Origin: Nitrospiraceae bacterium
GTDB taxonomy: Bacteria; Nitrospirota; Nitrospiria; Nitrospirales; Nitrospiraceae
NCBI GenBank assembly: GCA_025934615.1
Contig: JAICXS010000037.1
Location: 1 to 10,112, forward strand
DNA: 10,112 nt
Direction: 5' to 3'
This document shows positions 1-7,346 of the stretch, piece after piece (positions within the stretch are counted from its first letter, which is position 1; each line of letters opens with the position of its first letter). The notes beneath the pieces are model-generated. The model saw nothing but the letters and a program-made list of their open reading frames with translations. It was not told the origin of the DNA and searched no databases. The position numbers and the translations under genes were made by a program.

Positions 1-1
1 T

Positions 2-304
2 GTAGTCATCACGGCACTCGTTGATGAGAAGGGCTCTCTTCGGGGTTATGCCAAGGTCACGCGAGACTTAACGGAACGCCGGCAAGCGGAAGAGACGCTC
101 AGAGAAGCCAAGAAGGAATTAGAGAAGCGCGTCTTGGAACGGACTGCCGAACTCCATGCGGCCAACGAAACCCTTCAGGAACGGCTTGCTGAGTTGGAGC
201 AATTCCACGACGTCGTCGTGGACCGTGAATTGAAATTAATCGGCCTTGAGAAGGAGGTAGAACAGTTACGGCGTGAGATCGAACAGCTCAACGCCAACCG
301 CTAG
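2..304 (+). CDS. PAS/PAC-domain signalling protein, C-terminal fragment
   Basis: The gene is open from the left window edge to a TAG at 302-304, giving 100 visible residues and no start. The first ~30 residues (VVITALVDEKGSLRGYAKVTRDLTERR) match the end of a PAS domain and its PAC motif: last beta-strands, then the DLTERRQAEE linker found in many sensor proteins. The rest is a continuous charged heptad-type coiled coil rich in Glu, Leu and Arg (residues ~30-98), including the FHDVVVDRELKLIGLEKEVEQL segment seen at the C-terminal end of many PAS/GAF proteins. No histidine-kinase, GGDEF or output domain follows the coiled coil, so the protein ends here. It probably acts as a sensory or dimerising partner. 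The ligand cannot be told because the PAS core lies outside the window. It is convergent with the dab operon and probably unrelated to it. Confidence 0.8.
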   Translation, partial: VVITALVDEKGSLRGYAKVTRDLTERRQAEETLREAKKELEKRVLERTAELHAANETLQERLAELEQFHDVVVDRELKLIGLEKEVEQLRREIEQLNANR

Positions 305-463
305 TCTTTCTTCGATGTTCTTCTCGACCCGCTCCACGTCATTACGGTTTCGATTAAATAGAATATGGTCTCTCGCCTTGTAAGGCCGACGTAGTGCGTG
401 GTGGGCTCTGTTGTCCTGATCATCGGAGTCTGACTGCGACACTGCCAACTCGACCCTCAGTCA

Positions 464-475
464 CAATGTACATTG
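464..475. repeat. Perfect 12-bp palindrome in the convergent intergenic region
   Basis: CAATGTACATTG is a perfect inverted repeat without spacer, 33 bp past the stop of the PII-like gene. The gene-free stretch 305-508 also holds a weak 6-bp inverted repeat (431-436 with 458-463) and an AT-rich patch near 352-366. I see no hairpin followed by a T-tract, so neither converging transcript has an obvious intrinsic terminator. The palindrome could be a protein-binding site or chance. No function can be assigned. Confidence 0.35.
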
Positions 476-508
476 GTTTGACGAGCAACACGAGCGGCAT
501 CGGCATGA

Positions 509-850
509 TCAGGAACGGTCTGCCGGCGTGCCAAAATACTCGCTCCGGCTGACCGCTACATCGGTCACAAACATAACCCCGGAGTGCCGGTCGAAAAGCG
601 GCCGCAGGCCGGCGAGGATGGGCTCGACTTTCTGCTCGGGTACCACGGTCATGATTATCACCAGGCTTTCCTGCTCGCTGAACATAAAGTGCGCTTCCCG
701 AAATCCATGATGGCCCTTGCCGGAGACGTTGCCGATGATTGTGTACCCGGTCGCATTCATCTTGTCGAACAATTCCGTGACAAAGGCCCGATGTTCTCCT
801 GCGACAATCACGCGAATTTCCTTCATCGGATGTAAAGTCAGCATGCTCAT
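509..850 (-). CDS. PII-like regulatory protein of the dab operon
   Basis: The 113-residue product has the size and pattern of the PII superfamily (trimeric ferredoxin-like fold). Residues ~9-18 (MKEIRVIVAG) form strand 1 and ~20-36 a helix. NVSGKGHHGFREAHFMF (~41-57) is the T-loop region. VVPEQKVEPILAGLRPLF (~69-86) matches the B-loop and second helix, and GVMFVTDVAVSR (~91-102) the last strand. The T-loop has no tyrosine for GlnB-type uridylylation, so this is a PII-like protein rather than a classical GlnB/GlnK. PII-like proteins beside carboxysome or bicarbonate-transporter genes (CPII type) bind adenine nucleotides and bicarbonate; a similar role in adjusting DabA/DabB is inferred. The ATG at 848-850 has AAAGGA (859-864) eight bases upstream, overlapping the dabA stop, so it is preferred over ATGs at residues 3 and 9. 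The gap to dabA is 13 bp. Confidence 0.85.
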   Translation of the reverse strand: MSMLTLHPMKEIRVIVAGEHRAFVTELFDKMNATGYTIIGNVSGKGHHGFREAHFMFSEQESLVIIMTVVPEQKVEPILAGLRPLFDRHSGVMFVTDVAVSRSEYFGTPADRS

Positions 851-863
851 TCGACTATTCCTT

Positions 864-3800
864 TCAATCCATTTTAACTGTTCCGCCTGTAGATATACCG
901 CCAGCCCGGTCCCACACTCCAGTGGGCCGATACCGGTACAAGACGCCGTCTTCCGGGTCCAAGGCGACCAGATGCACCCACTCGTTGTTATAGAAATGCT
1001 GCAAGAGTTCGTGCCGCTCGATCAGCTTTCCGATGCTCGAGCGCGGTGCTTCGATCACCGTCAACAGCCGCATGGGTTCGTGATACGGCGCCTCCCCGTT
1101 CGTGACCGTCTGCCGGGCCAATCCTAGTCGTAGATCGCTCCAGGGCCCCGACATCACGCCGATGCGCCCAACGACATTATGATAAATCTTACTGCCGCCA
1201 CCGTAGACTTCATTATCGACGGTGGAAAAATAATACTGCATGCTGATCCATTGGGCCACGACTTGCGGCCCTGTCAGGAGGACCTCAAGCAGCCGGCCGG
1301 TCGGGTCTTCCCGATAATCATAGGAATGCAGGAAGACGCGCCCCGCTAAATTCAAGCCTTTGGTCAGCTCGCGCCGACCGACGATAAATGAGGTATTGCC
1401 GGCTAGCCCCCACTCGGGCCGCACTTGGCTCCAGTCCGTGCTTCGCTCCCACACTGACGCCTGCGCTTGCGCGGGCGTCAATGCCTCATTCATATCAGGA
1501 AGCCGCGTACAACGTTCTTGACTCGTGAGTTGAGCCGCCTCTCGAAGATTCTCCAGCAGTCGAGCGACATCCTTCCGATGGGTCGGCGGCACGTCTTCAA
1601 GATCGAAGAGCTGAACCTCATCCGTAGTCGTATCGACTTGGCCGGCGAGAAAATGGGTGTCGGAAGGAATGTCGATGCCATTCTTCGTCAACCGTTCTCG
1701 CACCTTGGGATTGTTCGCCATCATGGCAAGGACACGGGCATTGGGTTTCCCCTCATTCCCTCCGCAGGCGCCGCAATCCAACGCCGATTCAAACGGATTG
1801 TTTTCGGAGGTGCTGCCATGCCCGCAGAAAAGCACGATGCGCGCGAAGTTCCTCGTCAGCCCCATCATGCGAAGCGCCGTCTCCACCGTGACAACCTGCT
1901 CCTCAATCGTGAACCCCGTGCGCGTGATCCGTTCCTTTTGCGACGATGCCGATCGCTGATTGATTCGGTATTGTCGCCGCAGGGTTTCCACAAATGCTGC
2001 AACGCGATCTTTGGACAGCGACAGTCCCTCAGCGGCGCGGATCAGAGAGGAGTCGATGCCCCCTCCGTTCAAGGCGTGAAGGCGCAACGCCTCGACAAAT
2101 TCAGGAACGATCCGCGAGCCGCGGATGTTGAGCTGGTCGCGTAACGCCTTGCGAATCACCGCGCGCTGCTCCGATATCAACATTTCTTGCAGATCGGTCG
2201 GTGACAATTTATCGACAGTAAGGCTCGTGGCGATCGACGGCACGAGAAGTCGCCGGACCCAGGCCGTGAGCCGCCGGTAGAGACCCGGCCATGCGGTTTT
2301 GCCGACGATGGGAAGGCCATAGAACCATCCGAGGGATTCCACCATGACATACGGCGTCACGACATTCTCTTTCAAGTCGTGAAGCAGCGTATGTCCCGCA
2401 TGGAGCAGCTTGGCTCTCGATTCATGCTTGGACAGCATGTGATCGAGATAACTGCGAGGAATTTCACGCACCTCGTTGTGAGCCCGCATGATCACGGGAA
2501 ATTGTTCCGTATCATGCTCCTTGCCCCACGCGCGATACCGAATAAAGACGGCGAAAAAGCCGGCGAACCCGTACGTCGCATTGTCGCCCGTCGCTTCCAG
2601 GTGACGCCGAAACGGCTCCGACCGCGCGTCGATGCAGAAGACCGATTGCGACTGCGGTCGCACCAGAGCCGAATGCTCGCTGCGTAAACTCGTGGTCGTC
2701 GATGCCGCCCGCATCAGCATGCCAAATAATTGCTCATGGTATCCGGCCTCAAATGCTTTCAACCAAATCGGACCATGATCCGATTCTGGGAACTCATCCA
2801 TCCATGCGACCAGCGTGGCAAGATCCTCCGGATCGCCGTCCAGTAAGACGGTCGGCACGATGTCCAACGCCTGTGCCAGCATCACGAGACGGCGGGCCGA
2901 CGCGAGTCGCAGGGACCGATCGCGCTGCGGTCCTGTGTCTAGTTGCAAGCGATCCGCGAGTGCCTTCCAGCCGTTCCCGTTCTGTCGTTCCATCGAGAGT
3001 TGCTCTACCTGCTCGGCATAGGCGGCCGGCAGGTGTCCGGTCACGTGTTCCTTTCGCAAGAAGTAGGCGTGCGGATGATTTTGCATGTAGGCCGAGATGG
3101 CGAGGAAGTTGCCCTCGATATCGAGGATGTCACGGCACGCTTGCCGGACCAGCTCGCGTACATACCAGAGACGGACGGCGAGGAACTTCACCAAACTGAT
3201 GGGATAGGCCCGTTGCCACGCATAGTCTTGCTGGTCTCCGCGCCATTTAATCAATCCGGCCCAGCCGGGGAGCGCCGTCAATTGAAGCGATAAGTAGTCC
3301 TGCCGGAGTTCGTCGGCAATGCCGAGCATCGCCAGACTCTCCAGCACGACATCTTCCGGTTGATCAGGTAATTGAGCGATCTTACGTCGGCTGTCCTGGA
3401 TACCGCAGGGCGACCACTCTTGGGCAGCAAGGAATTTCCAGGCCGCGTAGAACCCGCGCTCTCGGCCCGGCATCGACCAGGTGGCCTGGCCTTCGTCGAG
3501 GAACGCTTCACACCATTTGACCAGTTCGGCGTTTACGACGGTGACGATGTTAGTGCCGAGTGTGCGATCGCACCAGTCCGACAGCGTCAGGTGGCGTCCT
3601 AACGCCGCGCAGTCTTCGCGAACGACCGCGGCGATCTGATCCTCGACAGTGGAGGCGCGCAACGTCGGCGCAAGATGGTCCGCCAAGGCCGTCGGCAGTT
3701 CGTCAGCCGATCCGCCATTCAAGAGCACGTCGGGCGGCTCGCCTGCCATTCTACACAGTCCATGAGTGAGGCACGCTCGAAGGACCTCGCGGTGCGCGAT

Positions 3801-4127
3801 GCGGCATGGGCCCACGGTAACGTGCTCATCGCGGGCCAGCGGCCGTAACGCCTCCTCAAGATGGTCGAGCCGTATTCTGCCGGAGTGCACGTATCCGCGA
3901 TAGGTCTCCCCCGGCAGATACCCGTGCCCGCCCAAAAATTTTCGGCCACGCCGGACTGTCTCTTCAAAATGGAGGTACTCGAGACTATGAAATGGATTGT
4001 GGTACACAAAGGTGCGCATGGGCCAGTACCGTGCAATCACTTCGCCGGCGAGTCGGACGATGCCGCGCAGCTCCATGCGACGGATATCGGGCGTTTCAGG
4101 ATTGCCAGCGACCTTTATTTGGTCCAT
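864..4127 (-). CDS. dabA: Inorganic carbon transporter subunit DabA (DUF2309, beta-carbonic-anhydrase-like)
   Basis: The 1087-residue product belongs to DUF2309 (DabA; MpsB in staphylococci), the cytoplasmic zinc subunit thought to hydrate CO2 to bicarbonate in one direction while bound to the membrane subunit. The zinc/active-site set is present: C498 and D500 in SVFCIDARSE, H770 in FCGHGSTSEN, and C785 in ALDCGACGG. The spacings C-x-D and H-x14-C equal those of the Halothiobacillus site (C351, D353, H524, C539). The C-terminal family blocks are intact: HSYDYREDP and QYYFSTVDNEVYGGGSKIYHNVVGR (~935-988), and NNEWVHLVALDPEDGVLYRYRP (~1047-1068). It is longer than the ~800-850 residues usual for the family, with about 150 extra residues before C498 and about 100 between D500 and H770. 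No membrane segments are evident. The start overlaps the upstream stop by 13 bp and has TGGAG (4136-4140) eight bases before ATG. Translational coupling is likely. Confidence 0.95.
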   Translation of the reverse strand: MDQIKVAGNPETPDIRRMELRGIVRLAGEVIARYWPMRTFVYHNPFHSLEYLHFEETVRRGRKFLGGHGYLPGETYRGYVHSGRIRLDHLEEALRPLARDEHVTVGPCRIAHREVLRACLTHGLCRMAGEPPDVLLNGGSADELPTALADHLAPTLRASTVEDQIAAVVREDCAALGRHLTLSDWCDRTLGTNIVTVVNAELVKWCEAFLDEGQATWSMPGRERGFYAAWKFLAAQEWSPCGIQDSRRKIAQLPDQPEDVVLESLAMLGIADELRQDYLSLQLTALPGWAGLIKWRGDQQDYAWQRAYPISLVKFLAVRLWYVRELVRQACRDILDIEGNFLAISAYMQNHPHAYFLRKEHVTGHLPAAYAEQVEQLSMERQNGNGWKALADRLQLDTGPQRDRSLRLASARRLVMLAQALDIVPTVLLDGDPEDLATLVAWMDEFPESDHGPIWLKAFEAGYHEQLFGMLMRAASTTTSLRSEHSALVRPQSQSVFCIDARSEPFRRHLEATGDNATYGFAGFFAVFIRYRAWGKEHDTEQFPVIMRAHNEVREIPRSYLDHMLSKHESRAKLLHAGHTLLHDLKENVVTPYVMVESLGWFYGLPIVGKTAWPGLYRRLTAWVRRLLVPSIATSLTVDKLSPTDLQEMLISEQRAVIRKALRDQLNIRGSRIVPEFVEALRLHALNGGGIDSSLIRAAEGLSLSKDRVAAFVETLRRQYRINQRSASSQKERITRTGFTIEEQVVTVETALRMMGLTRNFARIVLFCGHGSTSENNPFESALDCGACGGNEGKPNARVLAMMANNPKVRERLTKNGIDIPSDTHFLAGQVDTTTDEVQLFDLEDVPPTHRKDVARLLENLREAAQLTSQERCTRLPDMNEALTPAQAQASVWERSTDWSQVRPEWGLAGNTSFIVGRRELTKGLNLAGRVFLHSYDYREDPTGRLLEVLLTGPQVVAQWISMQYYFSTVDNEVYGGGSKIYHNVVGRIGVMSGPWSDLRLGLARQTVTNGEAPYHEPMRLLTVIEAPRSSIGKLIERHELLQHFYNNEWVHLVALDPEDGVLYRYRPTGVWDRAGGISTGGTVKMD

Positions 4128-5422
4128 GCAGAAAACTCCACCACCGCCGTTCGCTGAATGGCGCCCTCGGAGGTCCCAAGGCCGAATAGACGAGAGGGCA
4201 GCACGCCCAACGCCACTAACAGCACCAGCACGATAACTAGAGACGTCAATTCGGGATCCCGCAAATCTTCATGCCTGCGTTCGGTTTGTCGACGGCCGAA
4301 CAACAATCCTTGCACCAGCTCGAAGAGATACCAAGAAGCGCTGAGCCAGGTGAGGATGACCACAAGCAGGCCGCTTGTCCACGTAAACGATGGCGCGAGC
4401 AAGAGCCCCATGAAACCCGAAAACACGCCGAAGGGAGGCAAACCCAACGCGGCGAGCGCCAACAGCGAGACGGCGATGGCAAATCGCGGCATCGGTTGAG
4501 CCAACCCGCTCAAGGCACGAAGACCCATTTCGCCATACCGAGCCCGCAGCATGAACCAAGCCAGAAGCAATCCGCTCCCTGCTAAGCTGACGGCGCTGAG
4601 ATACACCACAATTTGAGGCGCCGACGAGCCCGCCGTCGACAGATACCACCACAGCATGGACAGGAACGCCAGACCGCCATAGGCGATTACCGATGCCGCG
4701 CGGAATTGCGTCAGGGCTTTTAAGGACGCGTAGAGCATGCCGACCAAAGCCAACCACTTCACCATAATCGACAAGACATCTGGAAACTGAGGGAGCACAG
4801 CGATGAGGCCATGAAATCCCATGACCGGGAAAAGCAACGCCAAAAAGGCCGGCAGGTTTCCCGGCAATCGCGTGAGCGCGGCGACATACCCTTTATGGAA
4901 CGGCGCAAGCGGCAGCGCAGTGGCGCAAGCGAGCGCAAATGCGACGACAGACACAGGAGGAGAGGCGACCAAGGCGACTGCCACGCCGATCATGCCAAAG
5001 CCTAGCGCCCCGATACCCCACCACGCATCGGCTGACTGACTTCGATCGCGAAAGAGCATCAGAGCGACAACAGCCAGAAGAAAAAGAAAGAAGATCGGCG
5101 ATACGGGCGCTTCAGACGCCAGGACACCTAATCCCAACCCAAGCAGCACTAATGTCAGCAACCAGGCGTGAGCCTGCCCCGCGTGGACTGGCTGTCCCAG
5201 CAATGTCACAAACGCCATGAGTGGAAGAAGAAACAGGAAGAACAGTTTGCCAGGCGGCGAGAACATATGACCGGAAGTCCAGACAATGGCGCTGAGACTC
5301 GCGAGCGCGACGATCAGAAGCCACGCCTTAAGCGACTCCGGTTTATTCCACATAAGCAGGCCGATGAGAGCCCCCAAAATCGGAATGCCGGCGACCACGA
5401 GCGCAGCAATCTGGGCCGTCAC
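4115..5422 (-). CDS. Degenerate NuoM/HyfF-like membrane subunit between dabB and dabA
   Basis: The 435-residue product is almost entirely hydrophobic, with roughly 12 membrane segments. It resembles antiporter-type complex I or hydrogenase-4 subunits (Proton_antipo_M): LPLAPFHKGYVAALTRLPGN (~170-189) corresponds to VKxPxxPFHxWLPDAH; LKALTQFRAASVIAYGGLAFLS (~234-255) to ALxQxDxKKxxAYSSxxHxG; and LGLPPFGVFSGFMGLL (~326-341) to the GxPPFGxFxSEF motif. In all three blocks the charged residues thought to carry protons are gone: Lys two before the conserved Pro is Ala, the DxKK pair is AAS, and Glu of the last motif is Phe. The protein may therefore be a structural partner of DabB, not an independent proton path. 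The start is GTG (5420-5422), sharing GTGA with the dabB stop, with GGAGG five bases upstream. The stop overlaps dabA. No established gene name is known to me. Confidence 0.8.
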   Translation of the reverse strand: MTAQIAALVVAGIPILGALIGLLMWNKPESLKAWLLIVALASLSAIVWTSGHMFSPPGKLFFLFLLPLMAFVTLLGQPVHAGQAHAWLLTLVLLGLGLGVLASEAPVSPIFFLFLLAVVALMLFRDRSQSADAWWGIGALGFGMIGVAVALVASPPVSVVAFALACATALPLAPFHKGYVAALTRLPGNLPAFLALLFPVMGFHGLIAVLPQFPDVLSIMVKWLALVGMLYASLKALTQFRAASVIAYGGLAFLSMLWWYLSTAGSSAPQIVVYLSAVSLAGSGLLLAWFMLRARYGEMGLRALSGLAQPMPRFAIAVSLLALAALGLPPFGVFSGFMGLLLAPSFTWTSGLLVVILTWLSASWYLFELVQGLLFGRRQTERRHEDLRDPELTSLVIVLVLLVALGVLPSRLFGLGTSEGAIQRTAVVEFSAWTK

Positions 5423-7131
5423 AGCGTCCTCCCAAACAGTGTTCTGTCGAGGCGAGAGGCTAACCGCATCATAGCCCGTCCTGCCTTCATATAGAGCGTA
5501 TCGAGATAGAGCCGGTTCATGAATAGGACGTACAGACCGACGTGAACCGTTTTCAGCCAGGCAGGCATGACGATTTTATGACCTCGTGTCTGGGCATAGA
5601 GATACAACCAGCCGAGGATGGTGAGCAGTGTCGTCATCGCGACCAGCCCATCGAAGAGCGGGCCGGGAAGGGCTGCAGCTTGGAAGTACGACGCGACCTC
5701 TTCTCGATCGGGGTAGAGAAACATGGTGAATCGTTCGGCGGCAAAGAGATAGGTGAAAATCACGACCAGCAACGTCAGCAGCATCGCCGCCGATACCTTC
5801 CAAGACGCGACCGCGCGCAAGCGGGTCAGCGTGAGAATCGCCTGGGAGGAGGTCACCCATATAAAGAAGAGAAAGATCACCGCGCCTTGCGAATCGCGAA
5901 TCGGAATCTGCAACACGCCATGGGCCGCGAGCAGGATGATCAGCGGCATCAAGAGCGTCGTAAAAAATCCGGTCGCCCACGTGAGCCTTGAGAATTCGAC
6001 CTGTTCAGTGACCTGGCCCGTATGAGGAAACGCCGGCTCCTGCCGGGCTTTATGAATGACATTCCCGCAGTTCAGGAACACCGTCGCTTTGAAGAGTCCA
6101 TGCGCGATTAAATGAAACACCGCCAGCGCAAAGGCTCCCAAGCCGCATTCCATGATCATATAGCCCATTTGACCGATCGTGGAGAAGCCGAGCGTCTTTT
6201 TGATGTCATTCTGGGTGAGCATCGTTGAGGCACCGAGAACCGCGGTCAGCGTGCCGATCACGAACGCCACATGCAAGGTAGCCGGGCTCAATCCATATAA
6301 TGGAGCGAGACGGTTCATCAGGACGCCTCCCGCGTTAATGATGCCCGCGTGGAGCAGCGCATGCACCGGAGTCGGCGCGTAGAGCGCTGGTGGTAGCCAG
6401 ATGTGCAGCGGAAACTGCGCCGACTTGCTCATGGCTCCGATGAAGATCAAGAGCGTCACCGCAGTGGGACCGCTGATGTCGATGCCGGGGACAGGCGAAA
6501 GCATGATCGGGCGTTCCGCGGCCCTGCGGAATAATTCATCAAATTCGACCGTGCCGTAGAGTGAATGGGCGAGCACGATTCCGGCCAGAAACGCCACATC
6601 GCCGACCCGCAACAGCGTGAAGGTCCTGAACGCGCCCTCTCGCGTGGCGGCGTGGTCTAAATTATGAGCGAGCAAATACAGCATGTAGCTTAACACTTGC
6701 CAAAAGACGAACAACATGACCAGGTTCGCGCTCGAGACCATGCAGAGGAGAATGAAAGTGGTGGCGCCAATGGCGGCGAGAAATCGACGATACCCGGGAT
6801 CCTGATACATGTAATTCACGGAGTAGCGATAAATGATCGTGCCGACGGTCGAGATCAACACTGCCATCACCCCGCTGAGCCGGTCGACGCGAAATCCCAA
6901 CGGCAGGGCAAGATTTGCGATAGACGACGGATCATAGAACCGGATGCTGATGGTTCCTTCCGCCACGACCATCGCCAGCATCATGATGGAACACACGAAC
7001 GCGGTCACAAAAGGCAGCATACCGAATTTCGCCCGTTGCTCCTGCGTCCCGGGTTCCCCCACGAGGACAATCATCGCGGCCAGAAGAGGCAGCAGCGGAG
7101 TCCCGATCGCCAGTAAGGTGCTGAGTGTCAT
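5419..7131 (-). CDS. dabB: Inorganic carbon transporter membrane subunit DabB (NuoL-like)
   Basis: From ATG 7129-7131 the product is 570 residues. It resembles NuoL and the DabB/MpsA subunits, which use an H+ or Na+ gradient to drive DabA. Visible motifs are RVGD (175-178), SKSAQFPLHIWLPPALYAPTPVHALLHAG (235-263, with K236), QNDIKKTLGFSTIGQMGYM (307-325, with K311/K312), and HLIAHGLFKATVFLNCGNVIH (340-360, with H340, H344, K348). Near the C-terminus MNRLYLDTLY (538-547) is the usual end of NuoL-type proteins. The acidic residue expected in the fifth segment (WE in NuoL) is Gln in FWQ (143-145), and the GFFSKDE-like block of NuoL is unrecognisable. The frame stays open upstream to an ATG at 7341, but that extension encodes polar sequence over the leader terminator. 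A GTG at 7159-7161 with GAGG upstream is another possible start. SD near the chosen ATG is weak: AGGA, three bases away. Confidence 0.9.
   Translation of the reverse strand: MTLSTLLAIGTPLLPLLAAMIVLVGEPGTQEQRAKFGMLPFVTAFVCSIMMLAMVVAEGTISIRFYDPSSIANLALPLGFRVDRLSGVMAVLISTVGTIIYRYSVNYMYQDPGYRRFLAAIGATTFILLCMVSSANLVMLFVFWQVLSYMLYLLAHNLDHAATREGAFRTFTLLRVGDVAFLAGIVLAHSLYGTVEFDELFRRAAERPIMLSPVPGIDISGPTAVTLLIFIGAMSKSAQFPLHIWLPPALYAPTPVHALLHAGIINAGGVLMNRLAPLYGLSPATLHVAFVIGTLTAVLGASTMLTQNDIKKTLGFSTIGQMGYMIMECGLGAFALAVFHLIAHGLFKATVFLNCGNVIHKARQEPAFPHTGQVTEQVEFSRLTWATGFFTTLLMPLIILLAAHGVLQIPIRDSQGAVIFLFFIWVTSSQAILTLTRLRAVASWKVSAAMLLTLLVVIFTYLFAAERFTMFLYPDREEVASYFQAAALPGPLFDGLVAMTTLLTILGWLYLYAQTRGHKIVMPAWLKTVHVGLYVLFMNRLYLDTLYMKAGRAMMRLASRLDRTLFGRTL
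5428..5432 (-). promoter_or_regulatory. Ribosome binding site that sets a GTG start
   Basis: Minus-strand GGAGG lies five bases before the GTG at 5420-5422. It supports initiation at this GTG, which overlaps the dabB TGA in GTGA, and not at a later ATG. The site lies inside the last codons of dabB, so the two genes are likely translationally coupled. Confidence 0.75.
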
Positions 7132-7134
7132 GTG

Positions 7135-7160
7135 TCCTAACTTAGGAGTTTGGTCGACCA
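7135..7160. repeat. Two inverted repeats just upstream of the dabB start
   Basis: TCCTAA-C-TTAGGA (7135-7147) is a 6-bp inverted repeat with a one-base centre, and it contains the complement of the dabB AGGA. TGGTCGACCA (7151-7160) is a perfect 10-bp palindrome. They sit within 30 bases of the dabB ATG. As DNA they could be an operator; as RNA the first could partly hide the ribosome binding site. Neither matches an operator that I recognise. Confidence 0.4.
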
Positions 7161-7175
7161 CCGAATCGGGCCTCA

Positions 7176-7224
7176 GGAAAACAAAAAGCCAACCGCTCTC
7201 ATGACGAGAGAACCCGGTTGGCTT
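7176..7224 (-). terminator. Intrinsic terminator in the dab leader, before dabB
   Basis: Read on the minus strand, AAGCCAACCG pairs with CGGTTGGCTT (7215-7224 with 7186-7195). An inner stem CTCTC/GAGAG (7196-7200 with 7206-7210) has a five-base loop, with a short bulge at 7211-7214. The 3' side continues at once into TTTTTGTTTTCC (7187 down to 7176). This is a textbook Rho-independent terminator for leftward transcription. It lies 45 bases before the dabB ATG and downstream of the candidate dab promoter, so it would end leader transcripts before the operon unless overridden. Confidence 0.75.
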
Positions 7225-7346
7225 GTACTGTGATCCGGTCCGCTGAGAACCGGCCACCCTACCGCCTCTGTTCGTTCGACATCGACGGTCCCGCTTGTCC
7301 GTTTCTACTATCGAGACAGGGAGCACCATCGCACGATGCACGGCCC

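Larger units (their letters stand above)
7132..7340 (-). promoter_or_regulatory. Candidate attenuation leader (or small RNA) of the dab operon
   Basis: If transcription starts just downstream of the candidate promoter at 7347-7376, the dabB message has a ~210-base leader. Elements in order are a small hairpin (CATCG/CGATG, 7327-7338), a second hairpin (CCGGT 7235-7239 with ACCGG 7249-7253), the terminator hairpin, and two inverted repeats next to the start. The minus-strand segment CCGGTTCTC (complement of 7245-7253) resembles the terminator's own 5' arm and can pair with GAGAGCGG (complement of 7193-7200), with one bulged base. That would be an antiterminator. It matches no riboswitch class that I recognise. 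A terminated product would be a ~150-base RNA, so an independent small RNA is an alternative. Confidence 0.45.

Noticed and set aside
266..448. 60-codon minus-strand frame
   Set aside because: It overlaps the end of the PAS-protein gene antisense, has no ribosome binding site or known pattern, and lies downstream of the dab operon.
1467..2144. Long plus-strand frame (225 codons) opposite dabA
   Set aside because: It lies wholly antisense to a strongly conserved gene. Its translation is Arg/His-rich without a recognisable fold, as expected for the complement of a GC-rich coding region.
2702..3199. 165-codon plus-strand frame opposite dabA
   Set aside because: Antisense shadow with low-complexity Arg/Pro/Ser composition, inside the intact DUF2309 gene.
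4269..4757. 162-codon minus-strand frame inside the NuoM-like gene
   Set aside because: Same strand but a different frame of an intact membrane-protein gene whose own frame shows clear family motifs.
7231..7260. CTGAGA-containing stretch resembling part of a TPP riboswitch
   Set aside because: It is on the plus strand, and none of the other conserved TPP-riboswitch elements are nearby.
7132..7341. N-terminal 70-residue extension of DabB to an ATG at 7341
   Set aside because: The extension is polar, rich in Arg/Ser/Thr and unlike any DabB N-terminus, and it would be encoded by the terminator hairpin and its T-tract. The hydrophobic family start begins at the ATG at 7129-7131.
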